DNA of 64,000 nt, taken from positions 620,001-684,000 of the forward strand of contig NZ_CP089466.1 in assembly GCF_021233415.1 (NCBI RefSeq), written 5' to 3'. Below the pieces are notes generated by a model that did no database searches, had not been told where the DNA came from, and saw nothing but the letters and a program-made list of their open reading frames with translations. Position 1 is the first letter of the stretch. Every line of letters starts with the position of its first letter. The stretch comes from Halobacterium litoreum. GTDB lineage: Archaea; Halobacteriota; Halobacteria; Halobacteriales; Halobacteriaceae. This document shows, piece by piece, positions 8,630 through 18,337 of the stretch. The position numbers and the translations under genes are program-made.

Positions 8630-9208
8630 TCAGTCGTCGTCTTCGATGACTTCCGGGTCCGAAAGCGCGCTCTGGAGGCTGTCCAGACCGTTCACCCACT
8701 CGGTGACGAGGCCGTACTCGACGTCCTCGATGACGCTCATGTCGAGTTCCTCGCCGTCGATGACCCGGGTGCCGGCGCAGGCCGTGAGGCCGAGCGCGCG
8801 GTCGAGGTCCTCCTCGGATTCGGCGTCGACGGCTGCGAGGACGTACTCCTCGACGGTCGTCTCGTCGGCGACGCCGTCGCCGATGTACTGCTCGGCGCTG
8901 TAGAACACGCAGACGAGACTCGTCTGCACGCCGTCGACGAGCATCAGTTTGTCCTCGTCGTCGAACTCGGGCTCCGAGAGCACGACCTCGCGGATGTCCG
9001 CGAGTTCCTCCGTCGCCTCCTCGGCGTCGATGTCGCCGTCGTCGTGCGCGGTGAGAATCTTCGCGACGGCGATGGCGACGTCGTCCTGGAGGTTCAACAG
9101 GAGTCGCGCGGAATCCTCGTCCTCGGGGTCGATGTCCTCGTCCCTGAGCCGGTCGAGCCAGTTCTGCCAGCGTTCTTCGGAGTAGAACTCCTCCTCGGGG
9201 GCGCTCAT
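8630..9208 (-). CDS. DUF2150 family protein
   Basis: The product has 192 residues, very acidic, from the ATG giving MSAPEEEFYSEERWQNWL. Residues YSEERWQNWLDRLRDE near the start and LMLVDGVQTSLVCVF in the middle match the archaeal DUF2150 family as I know it. No catalytic motif is seen and the function of the family is unknown. An upstream in-frame start would add ten residues but would intrude on the region before the promoter, so it is not preferred. Confidence 0.6.
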   Translation of the reverse strand: MSAPEEEFYSEERWQNWLDRLRDEDIDPEDEDSARLLLNLQDDVAIAVAKILTAHDDGDIDAEEATEELADIREVVLSEPEFDDEDKLMLVDGVQTSLVCVFYSAEQYIGDGVADETTVEEYVLAAVDAESEEDLDRALGLTACAGTRVIDGEELDMSVIEDVEYGLVTEWVNGLDSLQSALSDPEVIEDDD

Positions 9209-9293
9209 ACCACGAACGCCGGCCGCCCGAGACAAAGGCCTTTCCTTCAGCCGACAGCCGACACAACCGTTCGCACACCCGGCGTCGGCCGCG

Positions 9294-10139
9294 TCAGTCC
9301 GCGAGCGTGCCGCGCGTGTCGATTCCGTAGACGGCGTTCGGCGTCTCGACGTGCGCGAGTTCGATCGCGTCGTCGTGGCCGCGCTCTTGGAGCCAGCGCA
9401 CGCGCCGCGGCACCGTCTTCGGCCCCATCACCGCGCCCGGACGGTCGGCGTCGTCCACGAAGTCCGTCTCCATCAGGAACGGCGCGCCCTCCTCGACGGC
9501 CTCCTCGAGGTAGTCCTTCTCGCACATCACGCTCGGCGTCACGCCGTCGAGGCGCCCGCTCGCGTAGTGTTTCACGACGCGCTCGGGCGGCAGGCCCGCG
9601 TCCTCGGCCCACGCGGCCACGTCGGTCAGGTCCTTCGTCGCCTCGGTGTGCAACTGGAGCGCCACGCCCGTCTCGGCGGCGCGCTCGCAGGCGTGCCGAA
9701 GCACCGCGTTCGACGCCTCCCAGACGGCGTCGCTCACCTCGTAGTGCGGGCGCCCGGACTTCAGCGCGACGGCGCGCCCGTCGCTCGCGTACTCGGCGGC
9801 GGTGTCGATGCCCGCGCACATCAGGTCTCGCGCGTCCTCGGGCGAGAATCCGCGGTCGTCCACGAGGCGGGAAATCAGGCCGGGGTGGACGCCGAGCACG
9901 GGCCACGCCGCGCCCGGCAGTTCCTGGGTCGCCTCGTTTACGAGCCGAATCGTCTCCTCGAACACCTCGGCGAAGTCCGCGCCGTCGTCGGCTTCCACGC
10001 CGAGGTGCCACGACGGCTTGTTGCAAATCAAGAGGTGCGTGCCGCCCGCCCGCGCGAACTCCTTCGCCGCCTCGACGCCGCGGTTCGCGGCGTCGAGGTG
10101 CATGTGGTCGTCGAGCACCGGCGTCCCCAGTTCGGTCAT
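9294..10139 (-). CDS. TatD-related metal-dependent hydrolase (archaeal COG1099-like)
   Basis: The product has 281 residues and is a predicted TIM-barrel metal hydrolase of the amidohydrolase superfamily. Metal ligands expected of this fold are visible: an N-terminal HMHLDAANRG, ALKSGRPHYEVS in the middle, LQLHTEATKD, VVKHYASG and a late METDFVDD. ATG 10139 is chosen: the frame remains open far upstream, but that extension is Arg-rich antisense sequence over the next gene. The stop of the NYN-domain gene is 32 bases upstream on the same strand, so the two probably form an operon. The substrate is unknown. Confidence 0.7.
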   Translation of the reverse strand: MTELGTPVLDDHMHLDAANRGVEAAKEFARAGGTHLLICNKPSWHLGVEADDGADFAEVFEETIRLVNEATQELPGAAWPVLGVHPGLISRLVDDRGFSPEDARDLMCAGIDTAAEYASDGRAVALKSGRPHYEVSDAVWEASNAVLRHACERAAETGVALQLHTEATKDLTDVAAWAEDAGLPPERVVKHYASGRLDGVTPSVMCEKDYLEEAVEEGAPFLMETDFVDDADRPGAVMGPKTVPRRVRWLQERGHDDAIELAHVETPNAVYGIDTRGTLAD

Positions 10140-10171
10140 GGGCGTGGGTCGGTGCGCGAGCGTGAAAAGCG

Positions 10172-10627
10172 CTATTCGTCCAGCACGACGGCGTCCGTCG
10201 CCGCGTTCCGGAGGGCGTCCGACCGCCCGTGTTCGCCGGGCGCGATGGCGAGCGTGCGAACGCCGAGGCGCTCGGCCTTCTCCAGGACGGGCTTGAAGTC
10301 GGTGTCCCGGGAGGCCACCGCGAGCACGTCGACGGCGTCCGACAGCACTAGCTCGGTGGCGTCTACCGCGAGTTTCACGTCCACGTCGCCGCTCGTCACG
10401 CGCACGTCGTAGCCCCGCGCCTCCGCCGCCTGAATCAGTTCCGGGGTGGCGTGTTCGTCGAGGTAGAGGCGCGTCACCGCCAGCGCGCCGGCATCCGAAG
10501 CCGTCTCTCGCACGTCGTCTAAGTCCACGTCGAACTCCTCGCGTAAGACGTTCGGTCCGTCCACGAACAGCGCGACGTCGCCAGCGTCGTCGGCGTCGTC
10601 GCCGAGCACCTCCCGGAGTCGCTCCAT
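10172..10627 (-). CDS. NYN (PIN-like) domain protein, probable ribonuclease
   Basis: The product has 151 residues. The fold's acidic pocket can be seen: VALFVDGPNVLREEFDVDLD near the start, then GDVDVKLAVDATEL and a late VASRDTDFKPVLEKAE. This matches archaeal NYN-domain proteins (TIGR00288-type). Such proteins are predicted metal-dependent nucleases acting on RNA. It lies just upstream of the TatD-like gene on the same strand. Activity is inferred from the family. Confidence 0.75.
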   Translation of the reverse strand: MERLREVLGDDADDAGDVALFVDGPNVLREEFDVDLDDVRETASDAGALAVTRLYLDEHATPELIQAAEARGYDVRVTSGDVDVKLAVDATELVLSDAVDVLAVASRDTDFKPVLEKAERLGVRTLAIAPGEHGRSDALRNAATDAVVLDE

Positions 10628-10728
10628 ACGCCGTCTCCGAGGCCACGAGACAAGAGCGTGCCGGACCGTCGCGGACTGGCCACTACCGTGATAGAACTGT
10701 TAACGTCCGACACGACCACGTACTCGGT

Positions 10729-11229
10729 ATGGCTCGCTCGACAGCCTTCCCGTCACCCGAGGAAGCCCGGTTCGGCGACGTCACCGAACCCATCACGCTC
10801 CGCGTCGTCCTCGCCGCAATCGCCGGCGGCACGCTCGGCCTCGCCGCGATGCTCCCGTTCGTCGTCGGCATCCCCGTCGCGCTCGGCGTCTTCCAACTCG
10901 CCCCGCTCGCCGACATCGGCACGCTGATTGCCGGCGACGGCGGTCCGCTCGTCGGCGCCGCCGTGTTCGCCGCCGGCGGCGCGTTCGTCCTCCCGCTGTT
11001 CTTCGTCGTCACCGGGTCGTTCCTCCCGCCCCGGAACCCCCGGTACCTGCGCGGCGTCACGATGAGCACGCTGTTCTGGGTGACGTTCCTGTTGTTGTTC
11101 TGGCCGGGCGGCTCCGCGTTCACGAACGCCGTCTTCGTCGTCGCCACGCTCCTCGGGCACTGGGTGTACGGCCTCGTCCTCGGCGTCACCACCCACTACC
11201 TCACGGGCATCCCGGAACACGACGTGTGA
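10729..11229 (+). CDS. Polytopic membrane protein, unknown
   Basis: The product has 166 residues with four hydrophobic segments: around LRVVLAAIAGGTLGLAAMLP, VFAAGGAFVLPLFFVV, TLFWVTFLLLFWPG and FVVATLLGHWVYGLVLGV. A conserved-looking loop FLPPRNPRYLRGVTMS joins the second and third. It resembles haloarchaeal DUF6789-type proteins, but I am not certain of that assignment. It stands alone between a divergent nuclease gene and a small zinc-finger gene. Confidence 0.6.
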   Translation: MARSTAFPSPEEARFGDVTEPITLRVVLAAIAGGTLGLAAMLPFVVGIPVALGVFQLAPLADIGTLIAGDGGPLVGAAVFAAGGAFVLPLFFVVTGSFLPPRNPRYLRGVTMSTLFWVTFLLLFWPGGSAFTNAVFVVATLLGHWVYGLVLGVTTHYLTGIPEHDV

Positions 11230-11301
11230 CCGCAACCCGGCGAAGTTTCAAGGGCGGTGACGGGGCCACGTCGGCCCACCGGCACTCCGCCGGCTGATAC
11301 C

Positions 11302-11448
11302 GTGCCAGCCTGCCAGCACTGCGGTAACGACGACCGGTTCGTGTTGTCCGTCGAGTGTAGCGTCGTCCTCGACGCGGGGACCGCACGCCCGCCGACGTGG
11401 ACGACGTCGATGGCGTGTGCCGTCTGCCACGCGGACGACCTCGCCTGA
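11302..11448 (+). CDS. Small two-CxxC zinc-ribbon protein
   Basis: The product has 48 residues from GTG 11302. It starts [19 protein letters not shown] and ends [13 protein letters not shown], so two CxxC knuckles can bind one zinc ion. The frame continues upstream without a convincing start. Haloarchaea encode many proteins of this size with paired zinc knuckles, and a few are known to affect biofilm or swarming. Here only the metal site can be supported. Confidence 0.6.
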   Translation: MPACQHCGNDDRFVLSVECSVVLDAGTARPPTWTTSMACAVCHADDLA

Positions 11449-11499
11449 AGCGCGTCCGGGATACGAAAGCATTTCTTGTCGGACGCCGACGCCTCGCGT

Positions 11500-12597
11500 A
11501 TGGCCCAACGCAGGCCGCCGCTGTACGGCCGCCACGAGGACCGCGGCGCGAAGTTCACGGAGTTCGGCGGGTGGCAGATGCCCGTCGAGTTCGACTCCAT
11601 CTCGACGGAGCACGCCGCCGTCCGCGACGCCGCTGGCATCTTCGACGTCTCCCACATGGGGGAGATAGAGGTGTCCGGACCGGACGCCGAGCGCCTGATG
11701 CAGCGACTCACGACCAACGACGTGACCGCCCTCGACCCGGGGGACGCCCAGTACTCGGCCATCACGGACGAGGACGGCGTGATGCTCGACGACACCGTCG
11801 TCTACCGCCTCCCCGAGAGCCGGGACGCGGAGTTCCTGTTCGTGCCGAACGCCGGCCACGACGAGGAGGCCTACGACCGCTGGACGACGTACCGGGACGA
11901 ACAGGATTTCGCCGCGACCGTCGACAACGTCACCGCCGACTACGGCATGGTCGCGGTCCAGGGGCCCGAGGCCCCGGACCTCGTCTCGGCGCGCGCCGAC
12001 GGCGACGTCCTCGACCTCTCGAAGTTCGAGGCGACCGACGCGAGCGTCGCGGGCGTCGACTGCCTCGTCGCGAACACGGGCTACACGGGCGAGCGCGGCT
12101 TCGAACTCGTGTTCCCGTCGGACGGCGCGGGCGCGGTCTGGGACGCCTTCGCGTCGGACTGCCAGCCATGCGGACTCGGCGCGCGGGACACCCTCCGCAT
12201 GGAGTACGGCTTCCTGCTCTCCGGGCAGGACTTCGACCCCGAGGAGAACCCGCGTACGCCCTACGAGGCGGGCATCGGGTTCGCCGTCAAACTCGACACC
12301 GAGTTCGTCGGCCGCGACGCGCTCGAAGCCCAGTACGAGCAGGGCGTCGACCAGCAGTTCGTCGGCGTCACGCTCCGCGAGCGCGGCGTCCCCCGGCACG
12401 GCTACGAAATCACCACGCCCGACGGCGACACCGTCGGCGAAGTCACGAGCGGCACGATGAGTCCGACGCTCGACGAACCAATCGGACTCGGCTACGTGGA
12501 CGAAGCGCACGCCGAGGACGGCGAGTCCGTCCGCGTTGTCGTGCGCGGCACAGGAAAGAAAGCGACCATCACCACCCCCCCGTTCATCGACCAATGA
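11500..12597 (+). CDS. gcvT: Glycine cleavage system T protein (aminomethyltransferase)
   Basis: GcvT transfers the aminomethyl carbon from lipoyl-GcvH to tetrahydrofolate, releasing ammonia. The product has 365 residues. Family features include [13 protein letters not shown] near the start, [13 protein letters not shown], the [10 protein letters not shown] loop, the folate-binding [15 protein letters not shown] region and a C-terminal [19 protein letters not shown] 11500 is preferred to a TTG eight codons upstream. The stop overlaps the gcvH start as ATGA, indicating translational coupling. Confidence 0.95.
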   Translation: MAQRRPPLYGRHEDRGAKFTEFGGWQMPVEFDSISTEHAAVRDAAGIFDVSHMGEIEVSGPDAERLMQRLTTNDVTALDPGDAQYSAITDEDGVMLDDTVVYRLPESRDAEFLFVPNAGHDEEAYDRWTTYRDEQDFAATVDNVTADYGMVAVQGPEAPDLVSARADGDVLDLSKFEATDASVAGVDCLVANTGYTGERGFELVFPSDGAGAVWDAFASDCQPCGLGARDTLRMEYGFLLSGQDFDPEENPRTPYEAGIGFAVKLDTEFVGRDALEAQYEQGVDQQFVGVTLRERGVPRHGYEITTPDGDTVGEVTSGTMSPTLDEPIGLGYVDEAHAEDGESVRVVVRGTGKKATITTPPFIDQ

Positions 12598-12968
12598 GTT
12601 TCGACGTACCCGACAATCTGTACTACCTCGAATCGCACGAGTGGATCGACCCCGACACCGGCCGCGTCGGCATCTCCGACTTCGCACAGGACGAACTCGG
12701 CGACGTGGTGTTCGTCGAACTGCCCGGCGTCGGCGACGAACTCGACGCGGACAGCGAGTTCGGCGTCGTGGAGTCCATCAAAGCCGTCTCGGACATCTAC
12801 GCGCCGGTCTCCGGGGAGGTCACTGACGTCAACGAGACGCTCGAAGACGAACCCGAACTCGTCAACGACGACCCGTTCGGCGACGGCTGGCTCGTCGAAC
12901 TCGACTTCGACGACGCCGACCTCGACGACCTCCTCACGGCCGAGGAGTACCGCGACCAGATCGCCTGA
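12594..12968 (+). CDS. gcvH: Glycine cleavage system H protein
   Basis: GcvH is the lipoyl carrier that shuttles the aminomethyl group between the P, T and L proteins. The product has 124 residues and is full length. The lipoylation site is Lys63 in [17 protein letters not shown], and the N-terminal [18 protein letters not shown] is typical. It overlaps gcvT by four bases (ATGA) and is separated from gcvPA by about 200 bases containing a separate promoter. Confidence 0.96.
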   Translation: MSFDVPDNLYYLESHEWIDPDTGRVGISDFAQDELGDVVFVELPGVGDELDADSEFGVVESIKAVSDIYAPVSGEVTDVNETLEDEPELVNDDPFGDGWLVELDFDDADLDDLLTAEEYRDQIA

Positions 12969-13102
12969 CGCCGGGGCGGCGACTCGGCGTGTGGGACGCC
13001 CGCACGTGACACCGGCGAGAAACACCGCGTTCGTGACCACTCTCGCCTATTCTGCGGGTGTCGACACCACGAACGTGTACACTCGGGGTTCCGAAACCGG
13101 GA

Positions 13103-13110
13103 GTATCTTA
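13103..13110 (+). promoter_or_regulatory. TATA box of gcvPA-gcvPB with a leaderless mini-ORF
   Basis: GTATCTTA lies about 28 bases before ATG 13135. That ATG opens a 14-codon ORF (13135-13179) whose stop overlaps the gcvPA start as ATGA. A leaderless transcript would therefore be translated first through the mini-ORF and then, by coupling, into gcvPA. This is inference from spacing; a direct start at 13158 or 13176 is the alternative. Confidence 0.45.
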
Positions 13111-13175
13111 ATCGCCGCGCCGTAAGCCTCGCGCATGACTGCACTCGGAACTGCCCGATGCGCGCGGGGACGACC

Positions 13176-14498
13176 ATGAGCGGGAGCCCGTACGCGCCAC
13201 ACACCGAGGCGGAGACCGACGCGATGCTCGACGCGGTGGGCGTCGACAGCGTCGAGGAACTGTTCGACATCCCCGACTCGGTGCGCTTCGACGGCGAGTT
13301 CGGCATCGACGCGAAGTCCGAGCAGGCCGCCGTCGCCGAGACCGAGCGCCGACTCGCGAAGAACGACGACCTCGCGGAGTTCCTCGGGCGCGGGCACTAC
13401 GAGCACTACGTCCCGTCGCTCGTCGACCACCTCTCCCAGCGCTCCGAGTTCATCACCTCCTACACGCAGTACCAGCCCGAAGTCACGCAGGGGTTCCTGC
13501 AGGTGCTCTTCGAGTACCAGTCCCTGCTCGTGGAACTGACGGGCCTCGGCGTCGCGAACTGCTCGATGTACGACGAGGCGACCGCGCTCGCCGAAGCCGC
13601 GTTGCTCGCCAAGCGCGTGCGAGCGACCTCCGGCGACCGCGTGCTCGTCCCCGACTACGTCCGCGACGGCCACGTCAGCGTCCTGGAGAACTACACCGCG
13701 GGCGCCGACGTGACCGTCGAGCGCTACCCGACCGACGACGGCAACGTCGACCTCGACGCGCTCGCCGACGTCGCGGACGACGACGTTGTACTGGTGTACG
13801 CCGAGAACCCCACTACGGTCGGCACAATCGAGGAGAGCCTCGACGCAGTCGGTGACCTCGCCGACGACCACGACGCGCTGTTCTGTCTCGGCTCCGACCC
13901 CGTCGCTATGTCCGTCCTCCAGCGCCCCGCCGACGTGGGTGCGGACGTCGTCGTCGGCGACGCCAGTGTCCTCGGGATGCCCACGAGTTACGGCATGGGC
14001 CTCGGCGTGTTCGCGTGCAAGGAGGAGTTCCTCCGGCAGGTGCCGGGCCGCCTCGTCGGCGCCAGCGAGGACGCCGACGGCACCCGAGCGTACACGCTCA
14101 CCCTCCAGACGCGCGAACAGCACATCCGCAAGGAGCGCGCCACATCCAACATCTGCACGAATCAGGCGTGGGTCGCGCTCCGCGCCGCCATCCACGCCGC
14201 CTCGCTCGGTGCCGACGGCCTCGTCGACCTCGCGAACCGCATGGTCGAACTTCCCCGCGACCTCGCCGCTCGGCTCGACGACGTGCGCGGCGTGCAGGCG
14301 CCCGCCAACGACCGACACCACTTCCGGGAGTTCCTCGCGCACACCGACCAGCCCGCGCCCGCCATCGCCGCGGACCTCGAAGCCGAGGGGTTCGCGGTGA
14401 ACGCCGTCGACGACCACCACGTCCAGATTTGCGTGACCGACGCCAACGAACACGCGACCGACGCGCTCGTCGCGGCCTTCGAGGAGGTGGCCAACTGA
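13176..14498 (+). CDS. gcvPA: Glycine dehydrogenase (decarboxylating) subunit 1
   Basis: This is the N-terminal half of the split P protein that decarboxylates glycine with pyridoxal phosphate and loads the aminomethyl group on GcvH. The product has 440 residues from ATG 13176. Typical features are [52 protein letters not shown], the [18 protein letters not shown] stretch and [22 protein letters not shown] 13158, in frame, is an alternative start. The stop overlaps the start of gcvPB (TGATG). Confidence 0.94.
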   Translation: MSGSPYAPHTEAETDAMLDAVGVDSVEELFDIPDSVRFDGEFGIDAKSEQAAVAETERRLAKNDDLAEFLGRGHYEHYVPSLVDHLSQRSEFITSYTQYQPEVTQGFLQVLFEYQSLLVELTGLGVANCSMYDEATALAEAALLAKRVRATSGDRVLVPDYVRDGHVSVLENYTAGADVTVERYPTDDGNVDLDALADVADDDVVLVYAENPTTVGTIEESLDAVGDLADDHDALFCLGSDPVAMSVLQRPADVGADVVVGDASVLGMPTSYGMGLGVFACKEEFLRQVPGRLVGASEDADGTRAYTLTLQTREQHIRKERATSNICTNQAWVALRAAIHAASLGADGLVDLANRMVELPRDLAARLDDVRGVQAPANDRHHFREFLAHTDQPAPAIAADLEAEGFAVNAVDDHHVQICVTDANEHATDALVAAFEEVAN

Positions 14499-15919
14499 TG
14501 GAGTACTACGACCAAGCCCGCTACCAGCCCGCGGACGCCGACAACTACGAACCGCTCCTCTCGGAGAAAGACCAGACCAGCGTCGACGTGGACTCGCCGC
14601 TCCCCGACGACCTCACGCGCGACGACGTGACGCTCCCGAGCCTCGAAGAACCCGAACTCGCGCGCCACTACGTCCGGCTCAGCCAGCAGAACTACGGCGT
14701 CGACTCCGGCCCGTACCCGCTTGGCTCCTGTACGATGAAGTACAACCCCCGGTTCACGGAGGACGTCGCCGCCGTCGACGATGCGAGCGTCCACCCCGAC
14801 CGCTCCGGGGACTCCGTGCAGGGAACCCTCCAACTACAGTACGACCTCCAGGACTACCTCGGACGCATCGGCGGCATGGACGCCGTCACGCTCCAGCCAC
14901 CAGCCGGCGCCGCGGGCGAGTTCGCGGGCATCCTGCTCGCGGAAGCCTACCACGAGGCCAACGGCGAAGGCCACCGCGACGAGGTCGTCGTCCCGGACGC
15001 CGCCCACGGCACGAACTTCGCGTCCGCCGCGCTCGGCGGCTACGACGTCGTGGAGATCCCCTCAGGCGACGACGGGCGCGTCGACATCGACGCGCTCGAA
15101 GCCGCGCTCGGCGAGAACACCGCCGCGTTGATGCTCACGAACCCGAACACGCTCGGGCTCTTCGAGCGCAACATCGAGCAGATTTCGGAGATGGTTCACG
15201 ACGCCGGCGGCCTGCTCTACTACGACGGCGCGAACCTGAACGCCTTGCTCGGGCGCGCTCGCCCCGGCGACATGGGCTTCGACATCATGCACTTCAACGT
15301 CCACAAGACGTTCGCGACGCCCCACGGCGGCGGCGGTCCGGGCGCCGGCCCGGTCGGCGTCACCGAGGACCTCGCCGAGTTCCTCCCCGACCCCCACGTC
15401 CGGAAGACGGAAAGCGGCCAGTACGAGCGCTACACGCCCGAACGGTCCGTCGGGAAGGTCCACGGCTTCGAGGGTAACTGGCTCGTGCTCGTGAAGGCGT
15501 TCGCGTACATCGACCGCCTCGGCGACGACGGCCTCTCGGACGCCTCCGCGAAGGCCGTCCTGAACGCCAACTATCTCGCCGAACAGGTGGAGTACGACGT
15601 GCCACTCGGGCCGTTCCACCACGAGTTCGTCGCGAGCGCGGGCGACCAGGACGCCGCCGACGTCGCCAAGCGCATGCTCGATTACGGCGTCCACCCGCCG
15701 ACGACGAAGTGGCCGGAACTCGTCGACGAGGCGCTGATGACCGAACCGACCGAGGTGGAGACGAAGTCGAACCTCGACGACCTCGCGGACGCGTTCAACG
15801 CGGTCGCCGGCGAGGACGACGAGACGCTCGCGAACGCGCCGACCCGAACGACGGCGCGTCTCATCGACCAGACGACGGCCGCGCGCAACCCCCGACTGTC
15901 CTGGCACGACCTCGACTAA
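14498..15919 (+). CDS. gcvPB: Glycine dehydrogenase (decarboxylating) subunit 2
   Basis: This is the C-terminal half of the split P protein and carries the pyridoxal phosphate lysine, Lys270 in HFNVHKTFATPHGGGGPG. The product has 473 residues. Other family marks are YPLGSCTMKYNPR, LQPPAGAAGEFAG, TNPNTLGLFE and YGVHPPTTKWP. Its start shares one base with the gcvPA stop, so the subunits should be made in equal amounts. The gcvT-gcvH and gcvPA-gcvPB pairs give every dedicated component except the shared lipoamide dehydrogenase. Confidence 0.96.
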   Translation: MEYYDQARYQPADADNYEPLLSEKDQTSVDVDSPLPDDLTRDDVTLPSLEEPELARHYVRLSQQNYGVDSGPYPLGSCTMKYNPRFTEDVAAVDDASVHPDRSGDSVQGTLQLQYDLQDYLGRIGGMDAVTLQPPAGAAGEFAGILLAEAYHEANGEGHRDEVVVPDAAHGTNFASAALGGYDVVEIPSGDDGRVDIDALEAALGENTAALMLTNPNTLGLFERNIEQISEMVHDAGGLLYYDGANLNALLGRARPGDMGFDIMHFNVHKTFATPHGGGGPGAGPVGVTEDLAEFLPDPHVRKTESGQYERYTPERSVGKVHGFEGNWLVLVKAFAYIDRLGDDGLSDASAKAVLNANYLAEQVEYDVPLGPFHHEFVASAGDQDAADVAKRMLDYGVHPPTTKWPELVDEALMTEPTEVETKSNLDDLADAFNAVAGEDDETLANAPTRTTARLIDQTTAARNPRLSWHDLD

Positions 15920-15984
15920 CTCGACCGTCGATTCGCCCCCGGATTTAGCGAATCCTTATTACTCGACGGGCGCTCGGTTAATAC

Positions 15985-16410
15985 ATGACCGTCGTCTCCG
16001 TCTCGATGCCCGACGAACTGCTCGACCGCATCGACGAGTTCGCTGACGGCCACGGCTACACCGGCCGCAGCGAAGTCGTCCGCGAAGCAGCGCGCAACCT
16101 CCTCGGCGAGTTCGAGGACAAGCAACTCGAAGACCGCCCGCTCATCGGGGTCGTCACCGTCCTGTTCAGTTACCAGGACTCCACCGTCGAAGAGCGCATG
16201 ATGGGCCTCCGCCACGAGCACGACAACCTCGTCACGTCGAACGTCCACAACCACGTCGGCGACCACTACTGCATGGAGCTGTTCATCCTCGAAGGCCAAC
16301 TCGACGAGATTTCGGAGTTCGTCGGACGCGTTCGCGCCACCAAGGACACGCTGACCGTGGATTACTCCGTCATCCCCGTCGACGGCTTCGACGCGCTCTC
16401 CACGGCCTGA
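15985..16410 (+). CDS. nikR: NikR-type nickel-responsive regulator
   Basis: NikR represses nickel uptake genes when nickel is bound. The product has 141 residues. The ribbon-helix-helix is at the N-terminus ([18 protein letters not shown] ... [14 protein letters not shown]). The C-terminal ACT-like domain keeps the metal ligands: His77 in GLRHEHD and His88, His90 and Cys96 in [14 protein letters not shown], matching the His-His-His-Cys set of E. coli NikR. A TATA-like sequence in the AT-rich 15945-15965 region precedes it. No nickel transporter is nearby in this window. Confidence 0.9.
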   Translation: MTVVSVSMPDELLDRIDEFADGHGYTGRSEVVREAARNLLGEFEDKQLEDRPLIGVVTVLFSYQDSTVEERMMGLRHEHDNLVTSNVHNHVGDHYCMELFILEGQLDEISEFVGRVRATKDTLTVDYSVIPVDGFDALSTA

Positions 16411-16863
16411 CTACCCCACTTTTCCTGCGTACTGCTGCGTCCGCCGCCAGCGCCGCCTGTCCTCTTGAGCCGTCGCTCACGCCTGACTGTCAATTTTGTA
16501 TTGTTGTATGGAGTTTATCTGCTGTGGTTAGTTCGCCGATACGCGGTCGAAGCGAGGGGTTCGGCGGCCAGAAACGGGAATCGGGACGAACGCCGGGGCG
16601 TGGTCGGTGCAGTTCGAGCTGAACGAGTCCAGCACTGCGACTCGGCGGCAACACCTGTGGTCGGACGCCGTACGGACAGCGCTACCGGGGCTGTCTCAGC
16701 ACGCTCGCGCGATTGGGCGTGTCCGTTCACGCTCTCGCACGCGCGAGTGCCTGAATTGGCATCACCGGGGCGAGAGTCTGCTACCTTGGGGAAGTACCGA
16801 GACCGCGCTGCCGGCGCGGTCGCTCAGGGGCGTTCGTCGAGCGTGGAGAAGCGGTGACGGTCG
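16411..16863. other. Gene-free stretch with an AT-rich promoter-like segment
   Basis: This 450-base interval has no convincing gene. A T-rich run (CTTTTCCT) near 16420 could terminate nikR transcription. An AT-rich patch at about 16491-16525 looks promoter-like, but every frame after it either stops at once or is Arg/Ala-rich without family features. I searched by eye for RNase P and SRP RNA signatures and saw none. Confidence 0.4.
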
Positions 16864-17034
16864 TTACGCAGAGGCCGTGGAGTCGATGTCGCCGTCGATG
16901 CGAACGAAGCCGAAGCCACACTCCGGGCAGTACCACTTGGTCTTCTGGCCGAGGTGGAGTTCGGTCGCGGCGGCGCGGTAGAACGTGCGCTCTTGGCCGC
17001 AGTCGGGGCAGTGGTGGTCGAGTTCGCGAGCCAT
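16864..17034 (-). CDS. Small zinc-ribbon protein (DUF7838-like)
   Basis: The product has 56 residues from the ATG giving MARELDHHCPDCGQERTF. Two knuckles, CPDCG near the start and CPECG near the end (WYCPECGFGFVRIDGD), would hold one zinc. A TATA-like TTTATATCC on the minus strand near 17101-17109 fits a start a little upstream of the ATG. The layout resembles widely distributed haloarchaeal single-ribbon proteins; a role in nucleic-acid or protein binding is only a guess. Confidence 0.7.
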   Translation of the reverse strand: MARELDHHCPDCGQERTFYRAAATELHLGQKTKWYCPECGFGFVRIDGDIDSTASA

Positions 17035-17231
17035 GTGCGACGCTGGACGGGCGAAGCAGTTGAACGTACTGGTTTTCGGGGGTCGGAACCAGTGATGTTG
17101 GGATATAAACCACGTGGCGCGATATGGAACGCCAGTCGGGGGCAACTCGCCGTTAGAGGTTTGTATCCGGTCGCCCCAGTATTTGGTATGTGGTATCACG
17201 CCCCACAGTCCGGCGTTCGGGGGTGGTCGTG

Positions 17232-17945
17232 ATGCTCGTGGCCAACGCCGACACCACGTCTCCGCACGACTTGGTCGCCGGGTCTCGGCGTCTCCGGCAC
17301 GCCGTCCACCACCGACACGATTCGAGCGAACTGTTCGACTCGCTCGCCGACCTCGACGAGGGCGTCCTCGACGTACTGCGGGACGACCCGGACGCGGCCA
17401 CCGCGTTCTGGCTGAACCTCCACGGGGCGCTCGTCGAGCGCGCGCGGTCGTCGGGCGCTCGCGAGTGGTGTCGCGTCGCCGGCGTCCGCGTCGACGCGGC
17501 GACCGCGTTCCACGGAATTTTGCGTGCGGGCCGGTGGAAACACGGCTTCGGCTACCTCCCGCATCCGTTCGCCGACCGGTTCGAGCGCCGCCACCGCCTC
17601 CGCGACCTCGACGCTCGCGTCCACTTCGCGGTCCTCGCTGCCCGGCACGCGCCCGGCCTGTCGGTCACGTACACCGCCGCGAACGTCGACGGCGAACTGG
17701 ACGCCGTCGCGCGAGCGTACCTCGATGCGACTGCCGAACACCTGCCGAGCGCGGGCGTCGTCCGCGTCCCGCGCGTGTTCCTCTGGTACCGCGGGGACTT
17801 CGGCGGCCGTTCGGGAATTCTGTCCCTGCTCGCGGAGTACGACGTGGTGCCCGCGGACGCGTCGCCGCGACTCTCGTACACCGCCGCGTCGCCAGCCGCC
17901 GGTTCGGAACGCGCGCCCGAACGCCCGCCGGAGGACCCTCAGTAG
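17232..17945 (+). CDS. DUF547 domain protein
   Basis: The product has 237 residues. DUF547 marks are AAFWLNLHGALVERA (here TAFWLNLHGALVERA) in the first third, then FHGILRAGRWKHGFGYLP, and LDARVHFAVLAARHAPGL and LSVTYTAANVDGELDAVA in the second half. The family is widespread and of unknown activity. ATG 17232 is taken as start; upstream in-frame codons run into the promoter region of the zinc-ribbon gene. It converges on the CsaA-like gene with a seven-base overlap. Confidence 0.65.
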   Translation: MLVANADTTSPHDLVAGSRRLRHAVHHRHDSSELFDSLADLDEGVLDVLRDDPDAATAFWLNLHGALVERARSSGAREWCRVAGVRVDAATAFHGILRAGRWKHGFGYLPHPFADRFERRHRLRDLDARVHFAVLAARHAPGLSVTYTAANVDGELDAVARAYLDATAEHLPSAGVVRVPRVFLWYRGDFGGRSGILSLLAEYDVVPADASPRLSYTAASPAAGSERAPERPPEDPQ

Positions 17946-18262
17946 AGTTCGCCGCCGAGCGGGACGTCCTCGTCGGGAGTGACAAGCACGGGGTTTCCGT
18001 CTTCGTCGGGCACGCCCACCGTGAGCACTTCCGATTCGAAGCCCGCGATGTTGACCGTGCCGAGGTTCGTCGCGCACAGGACTTGGCGGCCGACGAGGTC
18101 GTCGGGGTCGTGGTTGTAGCCGGTCTGTGCCGCGGACTGCACGACGTCGTCGCCGAGGTCGATTTCGAGTTTCGCGAGTTCGGGTTTGCGCGCTTCCTCG
18201 AACGGTTCGGCGGCGAGCACTTCGCCGACGCGGAACGTCGTCTCGAAGAGACTGTCTGCCAT
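17939..18262 (-). CDS. csaA: CsaA/EMAP-type tRNA-binding domain protein
   Basis: The product has 107 residues and is a stand-alone OB-fold of the tRNA_bind family. Features are FRVGEVLAAEPFEEARKP near the start (the DIRVG region of CsaA), VQSAAQTGYNHDPDDLVG, then NLGTVNIAGFESEVLTVG. In bacteria CsaA is a chaperone-like export factor and the same domain binds tRNA when fused to synthetases. ATG 18262 is preferred over longer frames that run antisense into the glutaredoxin gene. Confidence 0.8.
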   Translation of the reverse strand: MADSLFETTFRVGEVLAAEPFEEARKPELAKLEIDLGDDVVQSAAQTGYNHDPDDLVGRQVLCATNLGTVNIAGFESEVLTVGVPDEDGNPVLVTPDEDVPLGGELY

Positions 18263-18337
18263 GCCCTCTCGCAGGCGACGGGGGAGAATGAGGTTTGGGG
18301 AGCCAACACATTTGGTCGCGCCGGCCGAACCCCGAGT

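Noticed and set aside
16465-16981. Two open frames in the nikR downstream interval as genes
   Set aside because: No family features, Arg/Ser-rich, and one overlaps the zinc-ribbon gene in antisense.
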